The translations under genes were made by a program, and so were the position numbers. A DNA stretch of 64,000 nt from Marchantia polymorpha subsp. ruderalis (lineage: Eukaryota > Streptophyta > Marchantiopsida > Marchantiales > Marchantiaceae): contig AP031356.1 in assembly GCA_037833965.1 (NCBI GenBank), forward strand, positions 5,850,501-5,914,500, in the 5' to 3' direction. How positions within the stretch are numbered: position 1 is the first letter of the stretch; every line of letters begins with the position of its first letter. Positions 24,004-35,199 of this stretch are shown piece by piece. The notes under the pieces were generated by a model. The model saw only the letters and a list, made by a program, of their open reading frames with translations, had not been told where the DNA came from and did no database searches.

Positions 24004-25742
24004 TTGTGGATGGCGGAGATCCAAGTGACTGGAATCAAGTTGTTGAAGACCCGGGCCAGGCCGAAGAAGAAAGCAAATCGTGGGAGAGTTGTGTCCGATT
24101 CCTTGGGTAGCAATGTGGCAAAGACGGATGCAGCTGCCTCGACGACTGACAAAGAGAAGAGAAAGGAGTCTACTCTTCGGGCACTGGAAGGAGGACCTTT
24201 GACGGTACAAGCTGAAGTTCCAATGGAAATAGCAGTAGAACCTTCGGAGGAAAGGACAGCGACAGTTAGTCTAAGTCTTCCAACTTTGAAGCAGACGCGA
24301 TCTATGCGAAGTGAGGAAGTACCACAACCGAAGACGAATGAAGAGCTGGCGAAGGAGCTCACACTAAGTGATGAGATACTGGAGCAGGTAGTGGCACAAG
24401 TTTGTGGAGCAGTGGTAGATGTCCCCAAGATTCCATCACCCCCACTGCCTGAGGAAGATGTAAGACCTGAAGCGGAGAAGTAGGCTATGGAGGAAGAACC
24501 AAGAGAGTCAGTTGTTTCTTTCCCCGATTTCCTGCAGTATAGTGTAACAACTCTGCTGAAGTACTTAGACAAGAAGAGAGAGAATTATGTTGTTAAGAAG
24601 AAACCAGGGTTCTATGTAGAGTTAGTGAGAAATAGAACTCAAATCAAGAGAGTAGTAGCGGTGAAGAGGGAGTGGGAGTCCGCAACTACAATGACGAAAG
24701 AACGAGTTGCGAGCTTTACAGCCAAGTGCGCAATCATGAGGGCGACATTGCAGGAGCAAGAAGATCATCTTAGTGCGAAGGAGATGAAGTGCGAAGTCCT
24801 TTGGCTGAACCTAGCCAAGGAGACCGATCTTCGTGCATCGTTAGAGCAAGAGTGTGCGTGTCTTTGAGCCGCTAATGATAGTGTGCAGAAGTTAACGGTG
24901 GAGCTATGTGAGAGATTGGAGGCATCCAAGGTAGCCTACACGGCGCAAGTGCAACGCGTGGATGAATTGACTGCGGCTTCGACGAAGCCCGATCAATTGC
25001 ATGCTGCAAAGTTAGCGAAGGAGAAGGAGCTAAGAGCCGAAGAGGAACGGATGGCCGAAGATCTTTGGGAACAGATTGCTGCGATGAAGACAGAACGAAT
25101 GGAGCTGAGGGGCAAGATTGCGGAACACACCAATGTCATAACAAGGAATTGCAACACGCGGATGAGCTTACAACAAGTCTAGCGGATGTACTCCGTAAGC
25201 ACGCAATCGAATTAGCCGATTGGGCCAAGAAATTGACAGATTGAGAATCGACCAGATCTTTGAAGATCGAATGTAAAGTAAGATTCGAATCGGATTGTGA
25301 TCGGTTGATGGAGCAGTTGAAGTTAGTTGTTGTGCACTTGAAGGAATCGCGGTCGAGAGCGGAAAAGGCAAAGGTAGCATACCAACAGCTGCGAGATGAG
25401 ACAACCGACATTTTGCGTTTGCGTGTAGAGAAGTGCCTGCTTGGATTTGTGATGTGGGAAGTGCAAATGCTGAAGTGGCTAAAATTGGATTCGCTAGAGC
25501 GACAATTGATGAGCATGAAGGTCAGTGGGTCCGCGAAGCACAAGCAGTTAGTTCAATTAGTCAATTTTTTCTCTTCTAGATTGGAAGAGGCGCGAGAGAG
25601 TTTAGAGATAGAGATTGTAAGCATGTTGCGTAGATTAGAGGCCAACAAAAGCTCAGAGGACGCTGTAACCTCTGCGTCGGATGACACCGCACCTGAGAGT
25701 AGTTTGCCTCGGGCGGTTGAGTTGTTTAGGAGTTCAGAGTGA
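24004..25742 (+). pseudogene. Broken copy 2 of the coiled-coil protein gene, N-terminal domain deleted
   Basis: The frame begins within the charged region (RARPKKKANRG), then reads the same SFPDFLQ...LLKYLDKKR block as copy 1 and a long coiled coil continuing to the natural end at 25740-25742. In-frame stops lie at 24481, 24865 and 25180; a frame change occurs near 25136, and the continuing frame has a further stop at 25242. Compared with copy 1 it lacks the first domain but retains the C-terminal 160 residues, with ETTDILRLRVEKCLLGF and WLKLDSLERQLMS segments. An AATAAA-like signal overlaps the stop. Codons look like normal protein-coding sequence with recent damage. Function is unknown; a structural or mobile-element accessory role is speculation. 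Confidence 0.75.
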
Positions 25743-26300
25743 ATAAAAAGGCCCAAGGCTCTTTCCTTGGGGGGCTTTTCTGTCAATTGACTCGTCTTGC
25801 CTGTTAATCTGTATCCGCTGTGCTTGTTTGTGAGCTTGTGTGTTCTGTCACCGTGCATGATGCGCTCTAGTTTGTCGAAGTTACTACATCTAGAGTTGTG
25901 CGTGTCCAATTCGGATGTTCTGAGTAAGCTTGGGGCTATTCGGGATTTAAGCAAATTCGAGTATGGACATTCGAGTCAGTGAATGGTGAATGTGCAATTC
26001 TGGGAGGTTTTCCCTTGAAATCTAAGTGTGGAGTCGAAGACAATTCCCACAGGCGATAAGTTTCACGTTGTGAGGACGATCATACTTTGCTCTTCAAGCC
26101 TTTGGCGGTAATTGAACAATGTCTTTTGGAAGTGACATGTGCCTAAGAAGTAAAACTCTTCAATAAAATGTTAATTAGTGACAAATCGTGACTCTTGGTG
26201 TTGCATCTGTCTCTGTTGGAACAAATCTATACCATTATGCTCCATTTTGATATTTGTTGGTTATCACAAACATCTCTACTGACAAGAACCTTAGAGGCTA
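25743..26300. other. 3' flank of pseudogene copy 2; no gene
   Basis: It starts with a GC-rich imperfect hairpin (about 25750-25785, GGCCCAAGG facing CCTTGGGG) that could be part of the family's 3' untranslated region. The rest shows no recognisable coding potential. Confidence 0.45.
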
Positions 26301-26720
26301 CTAGATCTTATAGCATATAACCTGTAAGCATCATAGGTCATCATCTAGAAGGTCATCCTCCTCGGGATCAAAGTTCTGTACATCATTCACCAATGGAAAA
26401 TAAACAACGTCTGTGACATTTGCACTGTAATGTTTGTTTCTTGACTTCACGGCTAATGGTTTTGCACTACGCCTTTAACTTTTGCACAACAATATTTCTT
26501 AATGTGGCCACTCTTGCTACATTTCTAACAAAATCATCATCTTCGCCTCAAAGAATGTACTCTTGGATTCAAACCTCTTCCTTGCATGGATTGTACTCCT
26601 AGACCTAGTTCTCAATGTCTTAGATTCGGCATTCCTCAAATTTTTGTCAACCCTCAAGCGTGACTTACCATGGATCACAGTGAACATTGTTCTGAAAGTA
26701 TACATGCTTATTTTCATGGT
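26300..26720 (-). pseudogene. Copia gag fragment with damaged zinc knuckle
   Basis: On the minus strand, 26489-26530 reads C-stop-K-C-S-K-S-G-H-I-K-K-Y-C, which fits the CX2CX4HX4C zinc knuckle of retroelement nucleocapsids with one stop inside. The preceding segment is rich in Arg, Ser and Lys, as gag proteins are before the knuckle. The downstream frame is broken. No LTR belonging to it is seen; it is an isolated relic. Confidence 0.5.
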
Positions 26721-27402
26721 GATGTTTTTCTAGGCAATTTTTTACTTGAGTATTATCAGTTAGTTTTCAAAAAAATTAAAGATGCACTTGTCTCGTCAAG
26801 GTCTTTCCGATGATAGTCATTTTGCCTATGTTCCGTTGGAGATTTTGTCAAACTGATCATTTATGAACAAATTATTCTTTCAAATGAAATATTTCTTACG
26901 TATAGAATTATTCAAACAAAATAATCCGGCAGATGTCCGCAAATGTATGTGACTACACGAATTGCCATGAACTGCCTTATCCTATCCTGTCGTGCCCAAG
27001 TCTACACGCGTCCGTCCGCAACGTGCCCACGTTATTTTGTCTATCTGGCTTTATCTTCGCTATCCGGTCTGTCCGCTCTTGCATGGATTGTCTAACCTAC
27101 CATGTGACCGCCCAACACGTGGCATCCCACATGTCAATCACAAGTGGTTTTTCACCTACGGAGCGTGCCCACGTGATGATTACGCCACATGGCGATCTCC
27201 GATATGACTGTGACTCACAACTCGTCTTGAGTCTTGCCACATAATGACTCCTTGTCGTTGCTTTGACTATGTGGACTATCCGCGTCTTGTCACAAAGACA
27301 CATGATGTCTCCTCCCACAATCACAGGATTTGCATGGTGATCAGATAATGACGTGACACCGCTAGAGATGACTTATCGCTTAGAAAGATGACAAGCCGTT
27401 TT
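26721..27402. other. Intergenic, no gene seen
   Basis: AT-rich to about 26930, then more GC-rich with repeated CACGTGG/CCACGTG-like words (27000-27320). Short open frames on both strands overlap and have no motif. Confidence 0.4.
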
Positions 27403-27747
27403 GCAACCTTCAGGCTGACTTTCACTTAGGTTTTATCTCATAAGGTTTTGCGGTAGCTCATCATGGTTTTAGAAGTTTAGGATTACTCCTCATACTCATA
27501 ATCCAAATATCCTCTCACATATTCTTTTCATTCATCATTCAAGTACACATGCATCGTTACTTCAAGATATTGAAAAACGTCACTTTTTCATTAATGAAAC
27601 AAGTATCTACATATGAATTCTCCAAACTTGCTTGATAGGCTTTTTCTTAGCTCTCTATATAAAATACTTGAGAATTTACCATAGTAATAAATGGTAATAT
27701 CTAACTTACTTTTAGAAAGATAAATCATAATAAGTTTGACTAGTTCC
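27403..27747 (+). repeat. RepX copy 1, left part (interrupted by the chromovirus)
   Basis: It aligns with 30697-31040, including CAGGCTGACTTTCACTTAG, TAGCTCATCATGG, TTCTCCAAACTTGC and the final AAGTTTGACTA. The intact copy at 30.7 kb runs straight on into sequence that here is found only after the chromovirus, at 36838. This shows the chromovirus landed inside RepX. Confidence 0.75.
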
Positions 27748-28108
27748 TCTAACCATCTTTAGTTAGTGAAAACTAAAGTAGAGGTTACTCAAAATTGAGT
27801 AGAGTAGATGATAGTGGAATATCTACAGTGCCACATCATCAATCAGTGTGCTTGTTAGGTAAAGATTGAGTGTGCTAGTTGATGTGTTAATTGAGAGCAC
27901 CACATCAGCAATCAGTGTGTTAGTTAGTATTATCCGCCATATCATTTATCTACTTAGAGTGAAAAGGATGATTAGGATGAAGTTTTTTTTCATTGCACTT
28001 GTTGGTAAGAGCTATATAAGTGAAAGGGGAACTATTGTTTAAATTTTTCATCTTTAGAATGTATCTTATCATCTTCGGGTTAACTTCTCTCCAAATCCTG
28101 GTGTTACA
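27748..28108 (+). repeat. 5' LTR of the chromovirus
   Basis: It matches the 3' LTR from AACCATCTTTAGTTAG through GATGATAGTGGAATATCTAC, AGCTATATAAG and a final CTGGTGTTACA. The AGCTATATAAG segment near 28009-28020 is the likely TATA region. The expected TG start has become TC. The 45-bp length difference from the 3' LTR comes from internal duplication in the latter. Confidence 0.75.
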
Positions 28109-28109
28109 A

Positions 28110-28121
28110 TAGTATCATAGC
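28110..28121 (+). promoter_or_regulatory. Primer-binding site, initiator tRNA-Met type
   Basis: TAGTATCATAGC matches 10 of 12 positions of the plant initiator tRNA-Met primer site TGGTATCAGAGC, two bases after the LTR end. Two substitutions suggest decay. Confidence 0.65.
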
Positions 28122-29159
28122 AACATTGTTCTTTTCCTTGAGTGTGGATTAACTTTCATGAAATAACAAATGAATGATGATAAGGTGTAGTTTTGACAGT
28201 GTATATATGCTTATAGATGTCATTTCTCTGCATGTAGAAAGAGGAAGAAAAATGAAGTAGTGGTTTTGCATATATCGATGGACTTGACAGGGTTCTAATA
28301 CCGCACTAGTCGATTTCTAACATATTCGATATTCAACTTTGTTGCATGAAGAAACATCATTTTTGGATGTATCTTGTGACTTGTTGGATACAAATTTTAT
28401 GATTAAAGTGATGGAGTTGAGAGTGCCATTGATTCTTGCAATAGTTAGTTATGAAAAGACTCGGAATTATATCATACACATTTTATACTGAATGTTTTAT
28501 GGATTTCAATCACAAGTCACCTAACCCTGTTTGGTTCAACACTTATGTAAAGATAAAAAATGTATATTAATATAAGAGATTGAGGAGAAAGTTCCTTATG
28601 AGGAATTATGGCGAAGAGTACTATAGAACTATAATAAAATCAACTAAAACTTTTGTTACTCCTTTTTTGAGAGGTAAAATAGGGATTATACTTACTTTGT
28701 ATTAGAGTGACTTTGAGATAGCATTGAAACATCAGTTGATATTGGTGATGTTCTCTACGTAATCATGGTGAAGATGAAAGAGTAGAAGAAAGCAATAGTA
28801 GATGGACATATCAAGCAACAAACCATGAAAGAAATAATCTTTACACAGAAAAGTGAGAAAATAAAGGCAAAGAGTTGAAGAGATAGAAGTTGAATCTTAA
28901 ATTCAAGCTTTCCAAGTTCAACCGGATGCAACTTTTATTGATGCAACATAGACAAATATGACACGTCTTTAATGGATTAAAGATCAAACAAATTTTTGCT
29001 TTGAATGAAAAAATCCTGTAAGGTGGAAACTTACAAAGGAATTAGAGCAATGGAAGTTATAAAAGGATGTATAATAAGTATGAATATTCATTTATCCCAT
29101 TTTCATGTTTTTGATTATATTGCAAAAATGTTCATGAAATCTTATCTTACGAATAAAAC

Positions 29160-29790
29160 TTTTACATGATACACAACATGGGAGGGAATGCTTTCAAAAT
29201 GAGATGCTACCATTTTGTGAAGTGGAATGCATGAAAACCTTTTGCAAAATTTTCAAACGATGAATTTTCTTCAAACTCCAAGAATGAGATTGTGAGATTT
29301 GAAGCAAAAAATGTTATATATGAGTACATTGAAGAATTTTGTGATCTTCAATTGTCTCTCATAAATATGAATGGAGTAGAATACTTGGACGTGTCTAAAA
29401 AGGCTTGAAGTATTGAATTTGAAAAGAGGTGATGATAAGCGATCTATCCACAATGAACAAAAAAATCCCAATTGCTCAACAAATTTTGGATGCTTATGAT
29501 GTCATACTTGATAAACTAGCAAGCAATTTTCAAGATGCATCTAGCGCTACACAGATGAAGTTGGAAAATCTTCGACGTAGAGAAGGTTTTGCACCAGCAA
29601 AGAGTACTAACTCTAAGATTTGGAATTGAGACTCGGCGACCAAGAGTTTCAAATTTGCAAGAAGGTTATGCAAATAATGGAAGTATTCAAGAAAGAGCAA
29701 GAGTTCGTGACAATCGTCAATGCTATGCATGTGGACAAATGGATCACATTGCCAAGTTTTGCCAAATTCTACCGGCATCACAAGGATGAC
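29160..29790 (+). pseudogene. Chromovirus gag with zinc knuckle
   Basis: Broken frames encode a gag-like region ending in a zinc knuckle C-Y-A-C-G-Q-M-D-H-I-A-K-F-C (29721-29762), a perfect CX2CX4HX4C arrangement. It is preceded by a basic segment. Gag binds RNA and forms the particle core. The 5' part (28.2-29.1 kb) is too decayed to read. Confidence 0.7.
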
Positions 29791-29999
29791 AACCTATAGA
29801 GCAATGACCGTTCAACAACATGAAGGGAATAGCGTATGAAGAGGTTGAGGAAGAAGTTTCAAGAAACGAAGATCACAAGTAAACTTGACTCACGGCTTTA
29901 TCGGTTTCACAAAGCACAGAAAAGACAAGATTCAAAGAAGACAATGGATGGAAGTTTATGAAAGGGTAAGAAGCAAGTTGAACTCATTGTCATAGATGA

Positions 30000-30310
30000 T
30001 TTAATGAAAGTACACATTGTGATAATTTTGATTGATCTTGGAACAATTGAGAATTTTTAGTTAACGAATATTGCTATGAAGTTAACTTTGATGTTTTTAA
30101 AGGATGTGAGTGAAAAAGTTGAATTGCCAAACAGAAAAATTGAAGTGATAAAAACACTACCATGGAATGTAGAATTATTCACATGTAAATACAAGGAGAG
30201 TATTAAATGAAGAGTAATTGCTTAGCTCGATATGATGTTATACTTGGAATGTCATGGATGAAGCAATATAATCTGGAGGTAGATTTGAAGAAAAAAAGTG
30301 ATAATAATTA
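30000..30310 (+). pseudogene. Chromovirus aspartic protease, damaged
   Basis: A frame reads ILIDLGTIENF, a stop, then TNIAMKL, matching the protease region where D-S/T-G is followed by ATHNF-like residues; here the middle residue is Leu. About 55 codons later YDVILGMSWMKQYN matches the conserved second protease motif. An internal stop near 30058 and a changed active site mean no activity. Confidence 0.65.
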
Positions 30311-30489
30311 ATGATTGGAAATTTTTTGAAGATAAAATTAGATTTCAGAATAGAAATTTACGTCTCTTTGTGATGTATAAAACATCTAAAAATGTTGTAT
30401 GTTTTCTTGGACTTATAGAGATATTGGGTATTGTACAAACTCTACATCTCCAAGTTCTTGAACTACATTTTTATGAAGTTTAAAGATGT

Positions 30490-30694
30490 TATTCTAGACA
30501 ATCTACATGTAAGATTACCACCAAAGATGCAAGTAGATCACAAGATTGAGGTGATACTTTGAAAAACATCAACCTGCAAAGCTCTATAATGTTAGGCTAC
30601 AAAAAATTAGAAGAATGCAAAGCTCAAATGGAGGAAATGTTGAGCAAAGTATTCATGACATCTAGTGTTTCATCTTATGGAGCTCAAGTGTTCT
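30490..30694 (+). pseudogene. Chromovirus reverse transcriptase, N-terminal part
   Basis: Frames read LPPKMQVDHKIEV and then YKKLEECKAQMEEMLSK and SVSSYGAQVF, the standard start of Ty3/gypsy reverse transcriptase. The match stops at 30694 and resumes at about 33901 with FVKKKYG, defining the insertion site of the RepX composite. Confidence 0.7.
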
Positions 30695-31216
30695 ATAACC
30701 TCCGGGCTGACTCTCACTTAGTTTTACCTCAAATGGCTTTGTGGTAGCTCATCATGGCTTTAGATACTAGGATTTCACTCATACTCGTAATCAAAACACA
30801 CTTTTGCACAAACTCTCCATACATCACTCAATACATACAAACTCAAACACACGTCGATACTCCGAGATCATGAAAAATCTCACTCCTTCATTCCTAAAAC
30901 AAGTCCTCATACATGATTCTCCAAACTTGCCTGAGAGGTACTACTATATCTCTCTATTTATATTACTTAAGAAATTACCATAGTAACATGTGATAATTTC
31001 TTCTAACTCACTTTTTCCTAGGTAAGTTTGACTAACTCACTATACGTGGCAAAATACCATTGGCATACCTAAACCTTCTAGAAGTTTCCAAAATCCGAGG
31101 TTGAGTTGGTGATGTGACATTGGAAGCTTAAAAACTTCTAGAAGCTTCTTAGTCACTAAGTCAACATTAGACTTAGTCTAGCCAATCATCTTTCATACAT
31201 TTAGTCAAACCAATCT

Positions 31217-32460
31217 GTGAGCCTAAACTCCCCACCCTTCAGCGTTTGTAGTCCAGGTAGGGGTTTGAGCTCCCATAATCTAACTTCTCTGATCTCAAAC
31301 CATGTGGTCAAAGTGTATTCAAAACAATGAGATCATAAGTACTCGTTTTGCCATGGACAAATTGTCCCGAACTGTCACTAACAACTTGATGTCTGCTATT
31401 TTCACAAGAGCAGCAGACAAGCTCTTCGTCACATAAAGATCTAACCTAACTATGGGTGACTTTCTCAATACTACAGCCGCTGTGGCTTATCCTAGAATGA
31501 GTGCCACATCTTAGACACACTGCCTCGGACACAGTCAGGTGACACACTAGCAGCACAAGGTGACACCCTTCCTAACAGCAACCTTCAGACCCAGGGAACA
31601 CGATTCTACTCTCAACACTTGCTCGATCCTTCCTCTTAGTGATCAACTCAGTCTTAGCCCAGCGATCCTCTTGGCCGTCACACACACTCTTCCGCTCAGC
31701 CCGCCGGCTACACTCTCAACAACTCCAGGCTTTCAACACCCTTGCCCTCAGTGATCTCACCCTCCTATCAGATTCCACCCACAATTCCGAGTATCAGATT
31801 ACAGTCTCACACCCTCAGTTCCCACCTTCGATTTCAGTCCCACTCCCAATTCCTACTCAGATTTCAGTGTTGATTTCTCAATTTCCACCTTCAGGTCCCA
31901 CCAAATTTTTCTTTCAGATTTAACTCTCACTTTTCAGTTTCAAATTCAGATCCCGACTGTCACATTTCAGTCTCAGATTTCACTTCGATTTCAACTCCCA
32001 CTCTCAGAACCTTCACTTCGATCTCAGATCCCACTCACGGATTTTACACTTCGATCTCAGATCCCACTCACAGATTTCGCACTTCGATCTCCGATCCCAC
32101 TCTAACTTCACTCTCCAATACAACTCTCCACCCACGAGAGGTTGCTTCCTCCTGCATCCAACTCTCCACACTCCCCTCCTAATTCTCACCACTTCCCTGC
32201 GAAAATCACTCACGTCCACACTCTATTCCTCCTAACGATCCCACCAGCGTCTACACACAATGGCACACCTCACAATCCCAGCTCGCAGGCCGAATAATCC
32301 TCTCCAACGTCCAAGGGCCGAGTCACCTACAGGCCACGTGAATGCCGTTCCCGCAATGATGGGCAACGGCCTGGTTCCCATGTGCGACTTCATGCCCCGT
32401 CGTCCTATTTCCACGCCTGACTTCACGCCGCCGCCACTACCACACCTGTACAGTCTTTAA
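31217..32460. repeat. C/T- and A/C-rich block nested in RepX copy 2
   Basis: A low-complexity-leaning region dominated by CTCA, TTTCAG and CCCAC words. It includes three units of a roughly 33-bp repeat (32013-32115) built on CACTTCGATCTC and AGATCCCACTCAC. Open frames of 60-95 codons on both strands reflect the biased composition and have no domain. Confidence 0.55.
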
Positions 32461-32573
32461 GACCACGTCAACATCCGCCGTCCGAAATCTTCTTCTGCGC
32501 ACCGCCGAAGGCATCCACCCGCCGAAGACACCCTTCCGCACCTTTGCCTATCTATAACAGTCACCCCGACGCC

Positions 32574-33480
32574 CATAACTCACGGATCCCTTCTTCGTTT
32601 GAAACAATCTTGGGCTCATTGAAACAAGCGTGTTGTGCTCTTTCCAACGAGCCTCTAACTATGTCAAACCGTTAAGAATTGAGAAAGTTATGACGGTTTT
32701 ACTCTTCCGCGGAAGGCGTTTGCCTATGCGCAGGCCGCCTTGGGCCGAAGGCCGCTCTATATGTTAACGCCGAAGGCCTCTCGCCTAACCATGATAGCGG
32801 CTTTCGACGCTCATAACTCAGTGATGACTGATACGTTTCAAGAGATCTTGGTCTCGTTGGAACCAGCGCGTCGAGTTCTTTACAACGAGACCCGAATCAA
32901 GTCAAACCGCTAAGAATTGAAAAAGATATGCCGGTTTTACTGCTCCGCCGAATGCCTGCAACCGCCGAAGGCGAACATCTAGGGCCTAACGCGGATTTCC
33001 CGCCGGAGGCGAACTCCTTCCGCCGAAGGCGAACGTCTACGTATCTTCCGATAGTCATAACTCTCTAAGTTCTCATCTGTTCCAGTCGTTCTTGGGCTTG
33101 TTAGAACGAGCGTGTCGAGCACTTTTCAACGAGACCCTAACCAACGCAAACCGTTAAGAATTGAGAACGTTATCACGGTTTTACCCTTCCGCCGAAGGCG
33201 TTTGCCTATGCGCAGGCCGCCTACGCGCAGGCCGCCTATGCGCAGGTCGCCGAAGGCCCTCCATATCAGAAACTTCCGCCGCTCCTTACTCGGTGATGCC
33301 TTATCCGTTTCAAGAGTTCTTGGTTTTGTTGAAACGAGCGTCGCGAGCTCTTTCCAACAAGACCCTAACTGAGTCAAGGCGTCACACATTGAAAACGTTA
33401 TGAGAGTTTCACTTCTTCGCCGAAGGCCTTTTCCCGAAGGGATTTCACCGAAGACCTTGTCCCGAAGGCCTCCTTCCGCA
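32574..33480. repeat. Tandem repeat, about 240-bp unit, four copies (CCGAAGGC family)
   Basis: Units begin near 32574, 32812, 33056 and 33290. Each contains CATAACTC, TTCTTGGGCTCGTT, GAGCTCTTTCCAACGAGAC, a GTCAAACCGTTAAGAATTGA segment and then GCCGAAGGC words. The same unit recurs at 63305-63445 and 63885-64000. It is probably part of a larger transposon. Confidence 0.8.
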
Positions 33481-33900
33481 CCTCTTGCTCCCTAACCATC
33501 ACACCAACTAGTAATCTTGCAGGAACTTTCAGAAAACTCCAAGCATAATTTTGCAAGAGCTTAAATATAAAATTTTAACTCTCATAAGGGTAAAAAGACA
33601 TGTGAGCACAGTTTTGTGCTCACACAATCAAATTCAAGCTTATAGTCAAAAGTCTAATCCCTTGAAATCTAGACCTTTATAAAAGACAAGATAGTGCTCG
33701 TTCCACTATTCTAGAATTTTGCTAATTATTCTGCCAACTATAGAGATTAAAGCCAAAATTAATCATGATTAGATAAATTTAGTTATAACTCATTAGTTTA
33801 GTCATAACTAGCTAGACTTAACTAGGTCTTGACTAATCATCAATAATCACTTGGCTACTTCTACAACTTAGTACACATGTGTAACATCCGGTCTCAAAAT

Positions 33901-34410
33901 TCTTTGTGAAGAAGAAGTATGGATACATGAGACTATGCATTAACTATCGAGAGTTGAATCAACATACAATGAAAAATAAATATTCATTACCTCGTATGAA
34001 TAATTTGTTTGATCAACTTTAAGGAGCAAAGTACTTCATTGAGATAAATTTGAGAAGCGGCTACAATCAAATTCAAATTGCAAATGAAGATGTCCACACT
34101 TCTGCTTTTTGTACTAGGTATGACCGCTTTGAATATAATATCTAGTAATGTCTTTCGGTCTGAATAATTTATCAACTACATTCATGAAATTGATGAATAA
34201 TATCATTTGTTTTTATCTAAATAAATGTATCATTTTGATTCTAGATGATATGTTGATGTATAGCAAAATTTTGAGTGATCATAGACGTCATTTACAAGTA
34301 AATCAAGTTTTGAGAGACAATCAATTGTATGCCAAAGCTTCAAAACGTGAATTTGGAAAATCAAAAGTAGATTACTTGGATCATAAAGTTACAGCCGCAA
34401 GAAATTAAAT
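33901..34410 (+). pseudogene. Chromovirus reverse transcriptase, catalytic part
   Basis: Frames read [19 protein letters not shown], then GAKYFIEINLRSGYNQIQI, then YDRFEYN, and after two stops FGLNNLSTTFMKLMN and IILILDDMLMYS. The last corresponds to the YxDD box and keeps both Asp. The earlier catalytic Asp normally found in the K-I-D-L motif is Asn here (EINL). Reverse transcription by this copy is therefore not possible. Confidence 0.8.
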
Positions 34411-34599
34411 AATGAGTGAGAAGATAGATGTCATTCAAAACTGAACAACACCTAAGGATCAAACTCAGTTGAAGAGCTTTCTAGAGTTCATTGGATTCTA
34501 TTTTAGATTTATAAAAGGTTTTGTTTGCCTAGCTCAGTACTTGATTTTCATGCTAGAAAAAGTTCAAAATTGAATATGGTTAACAACTCAAGAATTAGC

Positions 34600-35070
34600 T
34601 TTTAAAGCATTGAAAGATGTTTTGTAACACACATCTATACTTAAATTATAAGATTCTAACTGTACTATTTGGTTGATTATTGACGCATCAGGAACAATTA
34701 TAGATGGCATACTTCAACAAGAATGATAGAATGAATGACATCCAATTCTTTTCTATATTCAAAAGTTGATGGTGGCGGAACAAAATTATCACACAACGGA
34801 ACAAGAGGACTTGGTCATTGTGTTGGCAACAAAACACTGTAAGCATTACTTGGGTGATAAGGAATTTGTGGCGAAGAACGATCATAAACCCTTGGTTTAT
34901 TTGAAACTTAGAAAAATCTGTTTAAATGACAAATTTGATGGGCAGATTGTCATTAACGTTTCAACATTAACGTTTTAACACGTGTATGTGGAGGGCAAGA
35001 AGCAACTTGCGGATGCTTTCACACGAATGCCTTGTCTGAATCATGTTGTTGAAGTGGAAATTCAAGCTGA
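34600..35070 (+). pseudogene. Chromovirus RNase H
   Basis: It reads IIDASGTIIDGILQQ near 34675-34720, then AEQNYHTTEQEDLVIVLATKH with HYLGDKEFVAKNDHKPL, and ends with GKKQLADAFTRMP (about 34996-35034). These are the usual RNase H and tether motifs of Ty3/gypsy. Several stops separate the pieces. Confidence 0.7.
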
Positions 35071-35199
35071 TTGATGGAGCAAGATGACACAAGCCACAAA
35101 GAAGGATGAATAGATCACTCAAACACTAGAAAGTGAAAAGACAGAGAATTCTTGAGGTTTCGCTTTCTACAAACAGCAAATATGACTTTCACAAGATCA

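Larger units (their letters stand above)
30695..33899 (+). repeat. RepX copy 2, carrying a nested GC-rich repeat block
   Basis: The insertion is flanked by the 4-base repeat TTCT (30691-30694 and 33900-33903), consistent with a target-site duplication. Its left part (30697-31216) matches RepX copy 1 on both sides of the chromovirus. Its right part (about 33600-33890) matches 37045-37285, with landmarks TAGTTATAACT, AGTCATAACTAGC and ACACATGTG. Between them, 31217 to about 33500 is foreign: a C/T-rich tract followed by CCGAAGGC-type tandem repeats. No coding sequence was found in RepX itself. Confidence 0.7.

Noticed and set aside
25750-25785. Bacterial-type terminator hairpin
   Set aside because: Stem is imperfect and the context is a plant pseudogene 3' flank with a poly(A)-like signal.
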